DNA of 64,000 nt from CAVZCK01 sp963773735 (GCA_963773735.1 CAVZCK010000030.1:49574-113573), one strand, 5' to 3'; counted from the stretch's first letter, positions 30,901 to 39,938 are shown. Translations and numbers: made by a program. The notes: generated by a model from the letters alone, not told the origin.

Positions 30901-30923
30901 CCGCGAAGCACGCGGTTTTTTCG
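30901..30923 (+). terminator. Short GC hairpin with T-run in the otnK/SMP-30 gap
   Basis: CCGCG and CGCGG enclose a 5-nt loop followed by six T residues on the plus strand. It lies between the divergent otnK and SMP-30 genes. It could stop antisense transcripts entering the SMP-30 promoter. It is short and may be incidental. Confidence 0.4.
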
Positions 30924-30926
30924 TAT

Positions 30927-30951
30927 AGATTGATAGCGCCACCATCAATCT
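30927..30951. promoter_or_regulatory. Operator-like inverted repeat between otnK and the SMP-30 gene
   Basis: Perfect 8-bp arms AGATTGAT and ATCAATCT are separated by 9 nt in the 120-base divergent promoter region. The size and position suggest a dimeric regulator (GntR, LacI or IclR type) controlling both transcripts. No regulator gene adjoins. Confidence 0.6.
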
Positions 30952-30986
30952 TACCGGCCGTTGCCGCCGGATCATCGGAGCGGCGC

Positions 30987-31976
30987 ATGTTCGAAAACCG
31001 GCTTGGCGATCTTGAGTTTCTTGGGCAAGGGCTAGTCCGGCCGGAATGCGTGCTCGCGCATTCGTCTAGCCTGCTCTTCGCGCCCGACTGGTCGGAAAGC
31101 GGCGGCGTCTCGATCATCGATCGCGTGGGTGGCGTGCGCAAGATCCAGGCAAAGGGCTGTACCGAGCCATTGCGGCCGAACGGCATCGCGCTCGAACCGG
31201 GCGGCACGTTCCTCCTGGCGCATCTCGGAGCGGAAACCGGCGGCGTGTACCGGCTCCACGCTGACGGGCATGTCGAGCCTGTCGTCACCGAGGTCGAAGG
31301 CCGCGAGCTGCCGCCAACGAATTTTCCCTATCTGGATGTGGACGGGCGGCTCTGGATCAGCGTCTCGACGCATCTGAAGCCGCGCGCGCGGGCCTACCGC
31401 CCGGACGTTGCCGATGGCTTCGTCGTGCTCGCCGACAAGCGGGGAGCGCGCATTGTCGCCGACGGCGTCGGCTATACCAATGAGTGCCTCGTATCGCCGG
31501 ATGGCGCTACGCTCTACGTCAACGAGACCTTCGGGCGGCGGATCACCGCTTTTTCGCTCCATGCCGATGGTTCGCTGTCGGACCGCCGCGTGATCGCCGA
31601 ATTCGGCATTGGCACCTTTCCGGATGGCCTGACGATCGACGAGGAGGGCGGACTTTGGATGACAAGCATTGTCTCGAACCGCGTGATCCGCGTCGCGGGC
31701 GGTGCGAGCGAGATCCTGCTGGAGGACTCGGACGACGATCATGTCGCCGATGTGGAAGCGGCGTTTCAGAGCGGCGCCATGGGCCGGCCGCACCTTGATC
31801 AGATCAGGAGCTGCACCCTGCGGAATATCTCCAGTCTGGCTTTCGGCGGCCCCGACCGCCGCACGATCTTCCTCGGCTCGCTGCTCGGCGACCAGGTCGC
31901 AACGCTGCCTGCCCCGGTCGCGGGCGCCGAGCCGCCGCATTGGCGGGCCGATCTCGGGCCGCTCGCCGCGCTCTAG
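30987..31976 (+). CDS. SMP-30/gluconolactonase-family protein
   Basis: The protein of about 329 residues has the six-bladed beta-propeller pattern of SMP-30/LRE-like lactonases. The metal-site Glu is near RPECVLAHSSSLLF at the N terminus. LRPNGIALEPGGTFLLAH, YTNECLVSPDGATLYVNET and GTFPDGLTIDEEGGLWMTS carry the conserved Asn and Asp ligands. It should hydrolyse a sugar-acid lactone. It is divergent from otnK, and a lactone of a tetronic acid is a reasonable substrate by context. The start at 30987 follows GGAGCGGC; the longer frame upstream runs antisense through otnK. Confidence 0.9.
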   Translation: MFENRLGDLEFLGQGLVRPECVLAHSSSLLFAPDWSESGGVSIIDRVGGVRKIQAKGCTEPLRPNGIALEPGGTFLLAHLGAETGGVYRLHADGHVEPVVTEVEGRELPPTNFPYLDVDGRLWISVSTHLKPRARAYRPDVADGFVVLADKRGARIVADGVGYTNECLVSPDGATLYVNETFGRRITAFSLHADGSLSDRRVIAEFGIGTFPDGLTIDEEGGLWMTSIVSNRVIRVAGGASEILLEDSDDDHVADVEAAFQSGAMGRPHLDQIRSCTLRNISSLAFGGPDRRTIFLGSLLGDQVATLPAPVAGAEPPHWRADLGPLAAL

Positions 31977-31993
31977 CTGCTGCGCGGCCATGC

Positions 31994-32030
31994 AAAAAAA
32001 GCGTGCGAGCGGGGAGGCCGCTGCACGCTT
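31994..32030 (-). terminator. Intrinsic terminator downstream of mrp
   Basis: On the minus strand, AAGCGTGC and GCACGCTT enclose an inner AGCGG/CCGCT stem and are followed by a run of seven T residues. It is a good rho-independent terminator for mrp and also separates it from the convergent SMP-30 gene. Confidence 0.8.
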
Positions 32031-32073
32031 CAAGGTATGGCACTAAGAGCAATCGAGGCTCCGCCTGTGGGAA

Positions 32074-32113
32074 GCAGAGTTTCCGGACCTTCATGGGGAG
32101 CCGGAAACTCTGC
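32074..32113. repeat. Perfect 13-bp inverted repeat downstream of mrp
   Basis: GCAGAGTTTCCGG and CCGGAAACTCTGC surround a 14-nt spacer between the mrp stop and the terminator at 31994-32030. It has no T-run of its own. It could be a transcript-end structure or a small palindromic repeat. Confidence 0.6.
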
Positions 32114-32220
32114 TGGCCGGGGGGCAAGGCCAAGACTTAGGAACACATCTACGCGTCACAATCTCAAGATGAGTCGACGATAGCATGCAACCTTTTCTGC
32201 ATCGTTAATGGTGCAAAGAT

Positions 32221-33339
32221 TTATTCGATGACGATGCGCGGCGCGGTGCGCTGCTGCTTCGCATCCGAAATCGCGCCCCAGACGCGGCTGGCGATGTCAC
32301 GGTAAACTTGCGAATGCGGCGAGTCCGGATGGCTCACCACGACCGGGTGCCCGCCATCCGAGGTTTCGCGGATCACCATGTCGAGCGGAACCTCGCCGAG
32401 GAAGGGAACGCCGAGCCGTTCCGCTTCCGCCCGGCCGCCGCCATGGCTGAAGATTTCCGAGCGTTCCCCGCATTTCGGGCAGAGGAAGTAGCTCATATTC
32501 TCGACGATCCCAAGCACCGGCACGTTGACGCGGGTGAACATGTGGAGCCCCTTGCGCGCATCGATCAGCGCCAGGTCCTGCGGCGTCGAGACGATCACCG
32601 CGCCGGCAAGCGGCACCTGTTGCGCCATGGTGAGCTGCGCATCGCCCGTCCCGGGCGGCATGTCGACCACCATGACGTCGAGTGGGCCCCATTGGACGTC
32701 GCGCATCATCTGAGTGAGCGCAGACTGCACCATCGGCCCGCGCCAGATCATCGGTGTTTCCTCATCCACGAGGAAGCCCATGGACATCACCTTGATCCCA
32801 TAATTCTCCATCGGGATCAGCGTGTTGTTGACGATCTCCGGCTTGCCCAATAGGCCCATGAGGCGCGGCATCGAGGGGCCGTAAATATCGGCATCGAGCA
32901 AGCCCACGCGCAGCCCGAGACTAGCGAGGCCGAGCGCCAGATTCGCGGCGGTGGTCGATTTGCCGACGCCGCCCTTGCCGGAGGCGACCGCCACCATGTG
33001 CTTGACGTCTTTGATGCCGGTCAGCGCAGGACGTGCAGCAGGACCTGGACCGGCGGCGTTATGGCCCGGCGCGGCAGGCTTGCTCGCCGGCCGATCTGCG
33101 GTCAGCGTGGCCATCACCGCCTTCACACCTGGCACCATGGCAGCGGCCCGTTCGGCGCGCTCGCGGAGAGGCTCAAGGTCTTTGGCGCGGTCAGGGGGCA
33201 CGGCGAGCGAAAAATAGACCTTGCCGTCTTAAATCACGATTTCCGACACCATATTCGTGCTGACGATGTCGCCCCGTCCGTCCGGCGCTTTGACGCGCTT
33301 CAGTTCCGCGATGATTTGGTCTGTGGTCGGTGTCGGCAT
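32221..33339 (-). CDS. mrp: Iron-sulfur cluster carrier Mrp/ApbC with in-frame TAA
   Basis: Mrp/ApbC is a P-loop ATPase that carries Fe-S clusters. The N-terminal DUF59/MIP18 segment starts MPTPTTDQIIAELKRVKAPD. The ATPase domain has the deviant Walker A SGKGGVGKSTTA, MSMGFLVDEETPM and VVDMPPGTGDAQLT, and FLCPKCGE supplies the CxxC cluster ligands. An in-frame TAA at 33229-33231 sits between SEIVI and DGKVYFSL, where family members have a charged residue. The reading frame is otherwise continuous. If the stop is real, translation could restart at an internal site with loss of the DUF59 part; a base error is more likely. Confidence 0.88.
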
Positions 33340-33825
33340 TTCTGGTCCCCAGAATTGGTTTTTCCCCGAGTGCGGGGCTGACGGGTCGGTCCCGAAGCTC
33401 TTCACACACTATGTATGCTTGCACCAGAAATGGTGAAGTGCCTTCGACAGCATTCTTGGCCGCGCGGCGCCGGCCGACCGCGGGATCGTCGGTTTGCGGG
33501 CGCATCGATGCCAAGACAATCTTAAAGTAGAAGTTGCAGCCGGCCCGATAAGCCCAAGTCAAGGCTTGCCGATTGCGATTTCGCGGCCGGCAGGCCTGCA
33601 AACATCCTTTAGACTTTGCAGCAGATGGCCATAATCTGATACTGAAAAAGACAATAAATACACCGTTCAGGTTGGTGGCCATAATGTGGCCGGTTGGGGG
33701 GCTTGGCCCACGGAACGGGCGTTCGACGGCGGTGTTAACATACCGTTGCCGTCCATGCCTTGTCGTTCCGGGGGTCTTTCGTTTGAGGGCAATGCACCCG
33801 GCACGATGAGCTGAGGAGTTCGCCG
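33340..33825. other. Intergenic region upstream of the 654-residue membrane protein
   Basis: The 486 bases hold no convincing gene; the minus-strand frame that crosses them has no recognisable motif. They contain promoters for mrp (minus) and for the gene at 33826 (plus). AT-richer patches near 33600-33670 are the best promoter candidates. Confidence 0.4.
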
Positions 33826-35790
33826 ATGGCGATTGCACAAAAAAGGCCGGGTTTTTCCTGGATGTGGGTCTTGCTTCTTGCCGGATTGAGTCTGCTCGCC
33901 TGGATATCGACCTACACCGGCATTATGGAGCTGATCGCCGCGTCCACCGGCCAGATCGGCTGGGTGCCGCGCATCGCCGTGGCTTTTGCGGTGTTCATGC
34001 TCCAGCTCATGATCCTCTATGTGCTAGACTCCATGTTTTCCGCCCAGCTGAGATGGTGGCTGTGGCCGCTCTATATCATCGGCTACTGCATCTTGTTCCT
34101 GATCTCGGTCGGCTTCGCCTTCGGCTTCTATTGGAAATATCTGGAGGCCGGCAGCGTCACCACGGCATCCGCCGAAGCCTCACTGCGCGAGGTGCAGCAG
34201 ACCTTGCAGCTCGGCACGACACGGCTTGAACAGATGCAGTCGACCTATGCCACGCTCGCACAGATTTCGGCTCAGAAGGCAGAGACCGAGCGGACCGCGG
34301 GCCGCACCTGCCCAAATAGCCCGCCCGGCGACGGCCCGCGCCGGCGGCTCCGTGACGCCGATTCGGAGCGGTTCCGCTTCGCCGACCAATATATTCAGCA
34401 GCGCGTCAACGAGGTCAAAACCGACATCACGGCGGTCAATGACGATCTGCAGAAAATCCTGCTGAAAGACCCATCGACAATCGATCCTGCAACCGGCTCG
34501 CGCAATGCCTTCATCGGCACACTCAATCGCCGTCTTGGCCTGGTCAGCACGCGGTTCAATGCGCTGCGCTCGGATCCGCAGCTGCTGCAGCTGCGCGACG
34601 AATTCGCAAAGCGCGCGGATCAGACGACCTTTCCCGACGATCGCGGTGGGACGTTTGTCTGTCCCGACCCGCAGCTCAGGACGGCCCTCAATGGCGTTGT
34701 GCGCGCGACCAACGAGCTGCCGGAGCTCCACCCTCCGCTGCTGCGCGCTTACGAAGGTTCGGAGGCCGTTATCGAAGCCTTCCGACGTCTGACCAATAGC
34801 GGCATCGGCACCGCGAATCGTATCTCAGCCAGCATTCAGAACGGCTTCGCCGCCATCGGCATCGCTTCGCCGGCGCGCGAGATTGCGCAGACCGCGAACG
34901 GCCTTACAGATCGGGACTATATCCCGCTGATGATCGCGATTTTCGTCGACGTGTGCATATTGCTGGTTTCCATCAACAGGCCATTCGGCCCGTTCTTCGA
35001 GCTGTCGAAAAGCATGGACGCGGCGAGGCGCGGCGGCATGAACGAGTATTTGGAGACCTTTTACAAGGTCTTCCAGGACCAGTTCGACCCGGCTAAAAAG
35101 CCGACCGCAGCGGACGTGGTCGCGCCGATCCAGGACGTCGTCTTCGATCATAAGGGCCAGTATTACGCGGCAGTGCCGCTCGACTTCCGCGAGGAAGACT
35201 ACAAGAAATGGCTCGAAAAGCGGACCGGCCCGAGCGCCGCGCAGGCAATCTTCCAGGCGACCTCGGAAAAGCCGCTTGAAGTGTCGCGCTATATCACCAG
35301 CGTGTTTGCCACCCTCGAAGGCAGCGGTTTCGTGGATTTGATCGACGCCAACGACGAAGGGCTCGACGTTGCGCTGATCAAGCAGAAGCTCGATCAGCAG
35401 GGCAGCGTCTATGCCCAGGCGGATGCCTTCCGCGTCTACCGCTTCCGCCGCAGGGCGTGGGCGCAGATCCTCATCCAGTCGGTTGGCAGCAGCGCCGCGG
35501 AAAGCGAAAGGCAGGCCCGCCGGAAAGCGAAGGAAGGCGTCTGGGAGAAGCCTCCCGTGCAGATCCCTGCGCTCACCGACGACTATAGGGGCGAAGCGAT
35601 GGCGGTGGAGCCGTCAGAGGCGCAGCGCCTCGTCTCCGAAGATGTCAGCGCCAGGCCCGCCCTGGAAGACAACCGCGAGGGCTCGGACGAGGATCCCGAT
35701 ACCAACGAATACAGCCCGCCGCGGCTCAATGGCCACCCCAGAGGGCGGCAAGGGCGGCGATACGTCGAAAACGCCAGAAAATTAGGCTGA
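33826..35790 (+). CDS. Large four-helix membrane protein of unknown family
   Basis: The 654-residue protein has three N-terminal hydrophobic segments (about 11-33, 48-70 and 75-100). A long helical region follows (about 105-360) with coiled-coil-like heptads (LREVQQTLQLGTTRLEQMQ) and a GDGPRRRLRDADSERF motif. A fourth membrane segment lies near 367-385 (YIPLMIAIFVDVCILLVSI). The cytosolic C-terminal part (about 390-654) contains FREEDYKKWLEKRTGPSAAQ. I do not recognise the family. It is followed by a small hypothetical gene and faces a MotA-like/OmpA-like pair, so a joint envelope role is possible but not shown. Confidence 0.7.
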   Translation: MAIAQKRPGFSWMWVLLLAGLSLLAWISTYTGIMELIAASTGQIGWVPRIAVAFAVFMLQLMILYVLDSMFSAQLRWWLWPLYIIGYCILFLISVGFAFGFYWKYLEAGSVTTASAEASLREVQQTLQLGTTRLEQMQSTYATLAQISAQKAETERTAGRTCPNSPPGDGPRRRLRDADSERFRFADQYIQQRVNEVKTDITAVNDDLQKILLKDPSTIDPATGSRNAFIGTLNRRLGLVSTRFNALRSDPQLLQLRDEFAKRADQTTFPDDRGGTFVCPDPQLRTALNGVVRATNELPELHPPLLRAYEGSEAVIEAFRRLTNSGIGTANRISASIQNGFAAIGIASPAREIAQTANGLTDRDYIPLMIAIFVDVCILLVSINRPFGPFFELSKSMDAARRGGMNEYLETFYKVFQDQFDPAKKPTAADVVAPIQDVVFDHKGQYYAAVPLDFREEDYKKWLEKRTGPSAAQAIFQATSEKPLEVSRYITSVFATLEGSGFVDLIDANDEGLDVALIKQKLDQQGSVYAQADAFRVYRFRRRAWAQILIQSVGSSAAESERQARRKAKEGVWEKPPVQIPALTDDYRGEAMAVEPSEAQRLVSEDVSARPALEDNREGSDEDPDTNEYSPPRLNGHPRGRQGRRYVENARKLG

Positions 35791-35985
35791 CGATCTGCCG
35801 CCTGCGGACGGCCGGCACATGGCGGCGGCGGGACCTTGCGCGCCGACAATTTCCGCGCCGACAGCGCGGCGCAATCCGCCCGCCCCTTCGTCATCAATCG
35901 TTCCTTAACCGACATGGTGTTATTTGAATAGATCGCGCAACAAAATCCGTTGCAACGTCATCCGACCAGACAGGAACGACGACCT

Positions 35986-36639
35986 ATGGGGTTTCTCTCC
36001 GCCTTCCAGAAAAAGCCATCGGGCGACCGGCAACAATCCATTGATAGGTTTTCGGGCCTCGTTTCCACCTATCTGCATCGTCTTGAGACCAAGGGCGGCA
36101 GCATCGCCGACCGCTCGCTGACACTGATCGCCCGGTCTCCTTCGGCTGCGGCAGCGCGCGCGCTTGCCCTCCAGGCCAAAGGGCTGGAGCGCCAGGAGGT
36201 CTCGACGCATTTCATTTTCGCCCGCATCGCGCCGCTGGAGCTGCTGACCGAGCTTGCCCTCGGGCTCAACCTGATTGCACCGCGAGATGGCCGGGCGGAT
36301 CGCGTCCGCCTCATCAGGACGCCGGCCCTCCTCCACGCCCATGAGCAGCTCGTTCTCGGCGCGTCGTCATGCTGGACGGGCGACATGCTGCGGCGCTGCG
36401 AGGAAAACCGCAATGGCCTCGATCTTTGGGAGGATGAGGCTCCGGGCTCGGTGCGGCTTGCGCAGTTTGCCTTCAATGCGATCTGGGCCATCGCCAAGCC
36501 GGTCCCGGCGCGCATTCTCGCCGATGGCAGCCGCATTCAGGCGCAGCGGCCCTCCCTGCCGCCCGCAATGGCCGCGGCAGGTCTCGTCTCCGACAGCGCG
36601 ATTGGACGCATCACGGGATCATCGGCGACGCGGCATTGA
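35986..36639 (+). CDS. Hypothetical protein downstream of the four-helix membrane protein
   Basis: This protein of about 217 residues has no family that I recognise. It is mostly helical and has no signal peptide or membrane helix. ASSCWTGDMLRRCEENRNGLDLW is replaced here by its key parts: a Cys-Trp pair near 127, a second Cys near 135 and a DLWEDEAPGSVRLAQ segment near 145. The chosen ATG at 35986 (MGFLSAFQKKP) removes 12 residues of the longer frame. It lies 195 nt after the 654-residue membrane protein gene in the same direction and converges with the OmpA-like gene. Confidence 0.6.
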   Translation: MGFLSAFQKKPSGDRQQSIDRFSGLVSTYLHRLETKGGSIADRSLTLIARSPSAAAARALALQAKGLERQEVSTHFIFARIAPLELLTELALGLNLIAPRDGRADRVRLIRTPALLHAHEQLVLGASSCWTGDMLRRCEENRNGLDLWEDEAPGSVRLAQFAFNAIWAIAKPVPARILADGSRIQAQRPSLPPAMAAAGLVSDSAIGRITGSSATRH

Positions 36640-36680
36640 CCGCTCGGACGCTGCTAAGCCTCGCTCATGCCTGATTGCAA

Positions 36681-37709
36681 TTATCTCTCGGTCAGCTTCA
36701 GCTCGATCCGCCGGTTGCGGCGCAGATCGGCCTCGGCTGTTCCCTCAACCAACGGCTGAAACTCGCCGAAGCCAGCGGCCACCAGCCGTTTCGGCAACAC
36801 GCTCCGGCTGATCAGATATTTGACCACCGAGATGGCGCGCGCCGAGGACAGCTCCCAGTTCGATGGGAACGTCGGGGTCGCGATCGGGCGGATGTCCGTA
36901 TGGCCGTCGATGCGCAGCACCCAGTTGATGTCGGTCGGGATCTGTTTCTCCAGTTGCAGGAGCGCATCTGCCAGCTTGTCGAGCTGGATCTTGCCGTCCG
37001 GACTGATTTCCGCCGAGCCGCTGTCGAAAAAGATGTCAGCCTGGAAGACGAAGCGATCGCCGACAATCTGGATGTCAGGCCGGTCGCCCAGCACCTTGCG
37101 CAGCTCGCCGAAGAAGTCCGACCGGTAGCGTGACAGCTCCTGGACCCGCCGGGCCAGCGCGACATTGAGGCGCTGGCCGAGATCGGCGATGCGGCTTTGG
37201 GACTCGCGATCGCGGTTTTCCGACGCCTGGAGCGCGTCTTCGAGCGCTGCGATCTGACGCCGGAGCGCGGCGATCTGCTGGTTCAAGAGCTCGACCTGCG
37301 CCAGGGCCTCAGAGGAAATCTTCTTCTGCTCATCGATCTGCCCGGTCAGCGCGGCGACCTGCCCGGCGGCGGACTTGCCCTTTTCGCCCTCGGCGCCCAA
37401 TAGACCCTGCAGCCGGGCCTGCTCGCCCTTGGCGGCGGAAAGCGAGGCCTGAAGCGAGACGAGCTGGTCTTCGGCGGACTTCTTTTTCGAGCGCTCAAGC
37501 GCTAGCAATTCCGTCAGCGAGGCGATCTGCTTATTGAGACGGGAGAGCGCTGCGTCCTTGCCGCTCGACTCCTGGCTGACGAAATATTGCGCCACCATGA
37601 ACAGCGACATCAGGAAGGTCACGACGAGCAGCAGCGTCGACAGCACGTCGACGAAGCCGGGCCAGTAATTAAACGTCGCGCTGCGCCGTCCTCTTGCGGC
37701 ATAAGCCAT
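36681..37709 (-). CDS. MotB/OmpA-like peptidoglycan-binding protein
   Basis: The 342-residue protein has one N-terminal membrane helix (about 17-43, WPGFVDVLSTLLLVVTFLM) with Asp21 at the position of the proton-binding Asp of MotB/ZorB-type stators. A coiled coil spans about 50-190, and a C-terminal OmpA domain lies at about 205-340 (FDSGSAEISPDGKIQLDKL, LRIDGHTDIRP, RRNRRIELKL). It should be a periplasmic peptidoglycan-anchored partner of the MotA/ExbB-like protein encoded just upstream (47-nt gap). A flagellar role is unlikely because no flagellar gene is near. Confidence 0.88.
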   Translation of the reverse strand: MAYAARGRRSATFNYWPGFVDVLSTLLLVVTFLMSLFMVAQYFVSQESSGKDAALSRLNKQIASLTELLALERSKKKSAEDQLVSLQASLSAAKGEQARLQGLLGAEGEKGKSAAGQVAALTGQIDEQKKISSEALAQVELLNQQIAALRRQIAALEDALQASENRDRESQSRIADLGQRLNVALARRVQELSRYRSDFFGELRKVLGDRPDIQIVGDRFVFQADIFFDSGSAEISPDGKIQLDKLADALLQLEKQIPTDINWVLRIDGHTDIRPIATPTFPSNWELSSARAISVVKYLISRSVLPKRLVAAGFGEFQPLVEGTAEADLRRNRRIELKLTER

Positions 37710-37756
37710 GTGTCAGCCTCCCGCGCCCGCCGTGATGATTTCGGCTTTCCGATCCG

Positions 37757-38806
37757 TCACCGCTCGCCGCTGCCCCTCGGTGGACGCACGGCGACGTCGC
37801 GCAGAATTGTGGCGAGCTTGTTCTGCTCGCGCAGCATGGTGGCGAGCGCATTCTGCTGATGCGCCTGCTCATCGACCCATTCGCGCACGACTTTCTGCTC
37901 GGCGCGCATCTGCTTCACCAACCTGTCGATGCCGCGCGACAGCTCCAGCATCGCTTCACCGCTGTTGTTGCGCATCATGCCCTGCTCGATTTTCTCGGCT
38001 AGGTCGGTCATCGTGCGCTGCATATCGAGAAGGGCAAAGCGAAGCTGTGCCGGCTGGCCGGCCGCCGCGCCGCTGCCCTCGGGCGTGAGCTCGGTAATGC
38101 TGGACAGCCATTCCTCAAGCTCGTTGTAGAAGCGGTTCTGGGCGTGCGATGCCTGCAGATCGAGGAAGCCGACGACCAGCGACCCGGCAAGACCGAAGAG
38201 CGAGGACGAAAAGGCCACGCCCATGCCCTTTAGCGGAGCGGCGAGGCCGGTCTTCAGCTCTTCGAACAGAACGCCGCCTTCCCCATTGCCGGCACCGAGC
38301 GAGTTGATCGTGGAGCCGACAGACTGCACAGTCTGCATGAGACCCCAGAAGGTCCCGAGCAATCCGAGAAAAACCAGAAGGCCGACCATATAGCGCGTGG
38401 TCTCGCGCGATTCATCAAGCCTGGCACCGATCGAGTCGAGAATGGAGCGCATCGCGGTCGGCGAAATCGCGGCCTGGCCCTGGCGGCGCATGAGCAGCGT
38501 CGCCATCGGCGCCAGCATGATCGGCGAGCGCTCGACCGCCAGTCCCGGATCGGCAATGCGGAAATTGTTGACCCAGCGGATTTCGGGGTAGAGCCGGAGC
38601 ACCTGTTGGAAGGTGTAGACGATGCCGATCGCAAGCGTGAGGAGGATGACGCCATTCAGCGCGGGGTTGTTCCTAAAAGCGATAGCGACTGGACCGTAAA
38701 TGATGATGACGATGAACGAGGCCAGGGCAACGAATAAGAACATGCGCCACACGAACACCTGTGGCTTGGACAGCGTCTTGTAATAATGTGTTGTTGTCAT
38801 ACTCAT
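37757..38806 (-). CDS. MotA/TolQ/ExbB-like proton-channel protein
   Basis: The protein of about 349 residues has two N-terminal membrane segments (about 20-45 and 50-75) and two central ones (TRYMVGLLVFLGLLGTFWGL near 140 and GVAFSSSLFGLAGSLVVGFL near 190), in the arrangement of MotA/TolQ/ExbB proteins. The LGLLGTFWGLMQTV segment is the family signature. The C-terminal third is a helical, coiled-coil-like region. It pairs with the downstream MotB/OmpA-like protein, and the two should form a proton-driven stator-like complex. The cargo is unknown. The start could be either ATG at 38806 or 38800. Confidence 0.87.
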   Translation of the reverse strand: MSMTTTHYYKTLSKPQVFVWRMFLFVALASFIVIIIYGPVAIAFRNNPALNGVILLTLAIGIVYTFQQVLRLYPEIRWVNNFRIADPGLAVERSPIMLAPMATLLMRRQGQAAISPTAMRSILDSIGARLDESRETTRYMVGLLVFLGLLGTFWGLMQTVQSVGSTINSLGAGNGEGGVLFEELKTGLAAPLKGMGVAFSSSLFGLAGSLVVGFLDLQASHAQNRFYNELEEWLSSITELTPEGSGAAAGQPAQLRFALLDMQRTMTDLAEKIEQGMMRNNSGEAMLELSRGIDRLVKQMRAEQKVVREWVDEQAHQQNALATMLREQNKLATILRDVAVRPPRGSGER

Positions 38807-39060
38807 CGAACGCCTTTGCAGCGGAAAAGCCATGCCACCGCCCCCCTTGGCTCCAACTCATAGCCCATTTATCCACAGCAAAAAACTGCAAGTTCGTTTG
38901 TTATGGCTATATCACCGAGTTGTGCGACCGGTCCAATGTTGACATTGGTTAACCGTCATTTCGATGGCGGCGAAATTGCGGCATCGTTAACGGCGCCATT
39001 TTCAGGCGCCCGCTTTTGCGATTGGCAGATCACCGCGGGCGGTGCCGGCTTTTGCTGAAA

Positions 39061-39839
39061 CTAGAGTAATTTCAACAAGGCGCGGTGCACGCTCTCATTC
39101 CCCGCAAGAATATTGCCGGTTTCAAGCATCGCCTTGCCGCCCGTCAGGTCGGTGGCATAACCGCCGGCTTCGCGAACGATCACCAGGCCGGCCGCGAGAT
39201 CCCAAGGATTGAGGCCCTGCTCCCAATAGCCGTCATAACGCCCCGCCGCGACCCAGGCGAGATCGAGCGAGGCGGCACCGCTGCGCCTGATGCCCGAAAC
39301 CGCGGGCATCACGGCGGTCAGTTGGCGCAGAAAATCCTCATGGCCGGTGCGCCCACGATGCGGAATGCCTGTCGCCACGACGCAGTCTTCCAGCCGCGAG
39401 CGCGCGGAAACCCGGATGCGCCGGTCGTTCAGAAACGCGCCCTTGCCGCGTTCGCCGGTGAAGACGTCGCCATTGGCCGGATTGTAGATCAGCCCGGCGA
39501 CCAGATCGCCCTCGCGCTGCAAGCCGATGGAGATGGCGAAATGCGGAATGCCGTGCAGGAAATTCGTGGCGCCGTCGAGAGGATCGACGATCCAGACATG
39601 CGATTTGTCCGGCCCTTCGACAAACCCCGCTCCTCCATCAGAAAGCTGTAGCCGTGACGTGCCTTGGACAGCTCGTCATAGAGAACCTGTTCGGCGCGGT
39701 GGTCGGCGGCACTGACGAAGTTGCTTGGCCCTTTGAGCGAGACCTGCAAATGCGTGACCTCGCCAAAGTCTCGCGCGAGACTGCGTCCGGCCTTCCGCGC
39801 GGCGGCAAACATCATGGTCATCAGCGCGGAGGCTGCCAT
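39061..39839 (-). CDS. suhB: Inositol monophosphatase family protein, frameshifted
   Basis: SuhB-type phosphatases dephosphorylate inositol monophosphate and can act on ribosome biogenesis. The N-terminal part (MTMMFAAARKAGRSLARDF, then SLKGPSNFVSAAD) and the C-terminal part are in different frames with a break near 39622. After the break come HVWIVDPLDGATNFLHG, the metal-binding signature, and NPWDLAAGLVIVREAGGYATD, the second signature. Joined, they give about 260 residues. It lies 167 nt after efp on the same strand. Assignment to SuhB rather than a related phosphatase is by overall resemblance. Confidence 0.88.
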
Positions 39840-39919
39840 CGACTACATTCCCTGAGGTGTCGGCTTGGCGCTCATGGCCCGGACAGGGCTTACCGGGCGA
39901 GCCCCGCAATCATTTTCGG

Positions 39920-39938
39920 CGGGCAGAAACTGCCCGCT
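39920..39938. terminator. Hairpin between efp and suhB
   Basis: GCGGGCA and TGCCCGC enclose a 5-nt loop in the gap after the efp stop on the minus strand. It is followed by a short A/T-mixed run rather than a clean T-tract, so it may be a weak terminator or an mRNA stabiliser. Confidence 0.45.

Noticed and set aside
30252..30986. A longer N terminus of the SMP-30 protein
   Set aside because: The extra 245 residues lie antisense to otnK, and the ATG at 30987 has a ribosome-binding site and gives a normal family length.
33229..33231. Recoding of TAA in mrp, or TAG in trmB, as a special amino acid
   Set aside because: TAA is not used for selenocysteine, no pyrrolysine genes are seen, and nearby genes show many simple sequence errors.
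36681..38833. A complete Zorya defence system
   Set aside because: Only the ZorA/ZorB-like channel pair can be supported. No helicase (ZorD), ZorC or HNH protein (ZorE) is encoded nearby, and such channel pairs also serve normal envelope functions.
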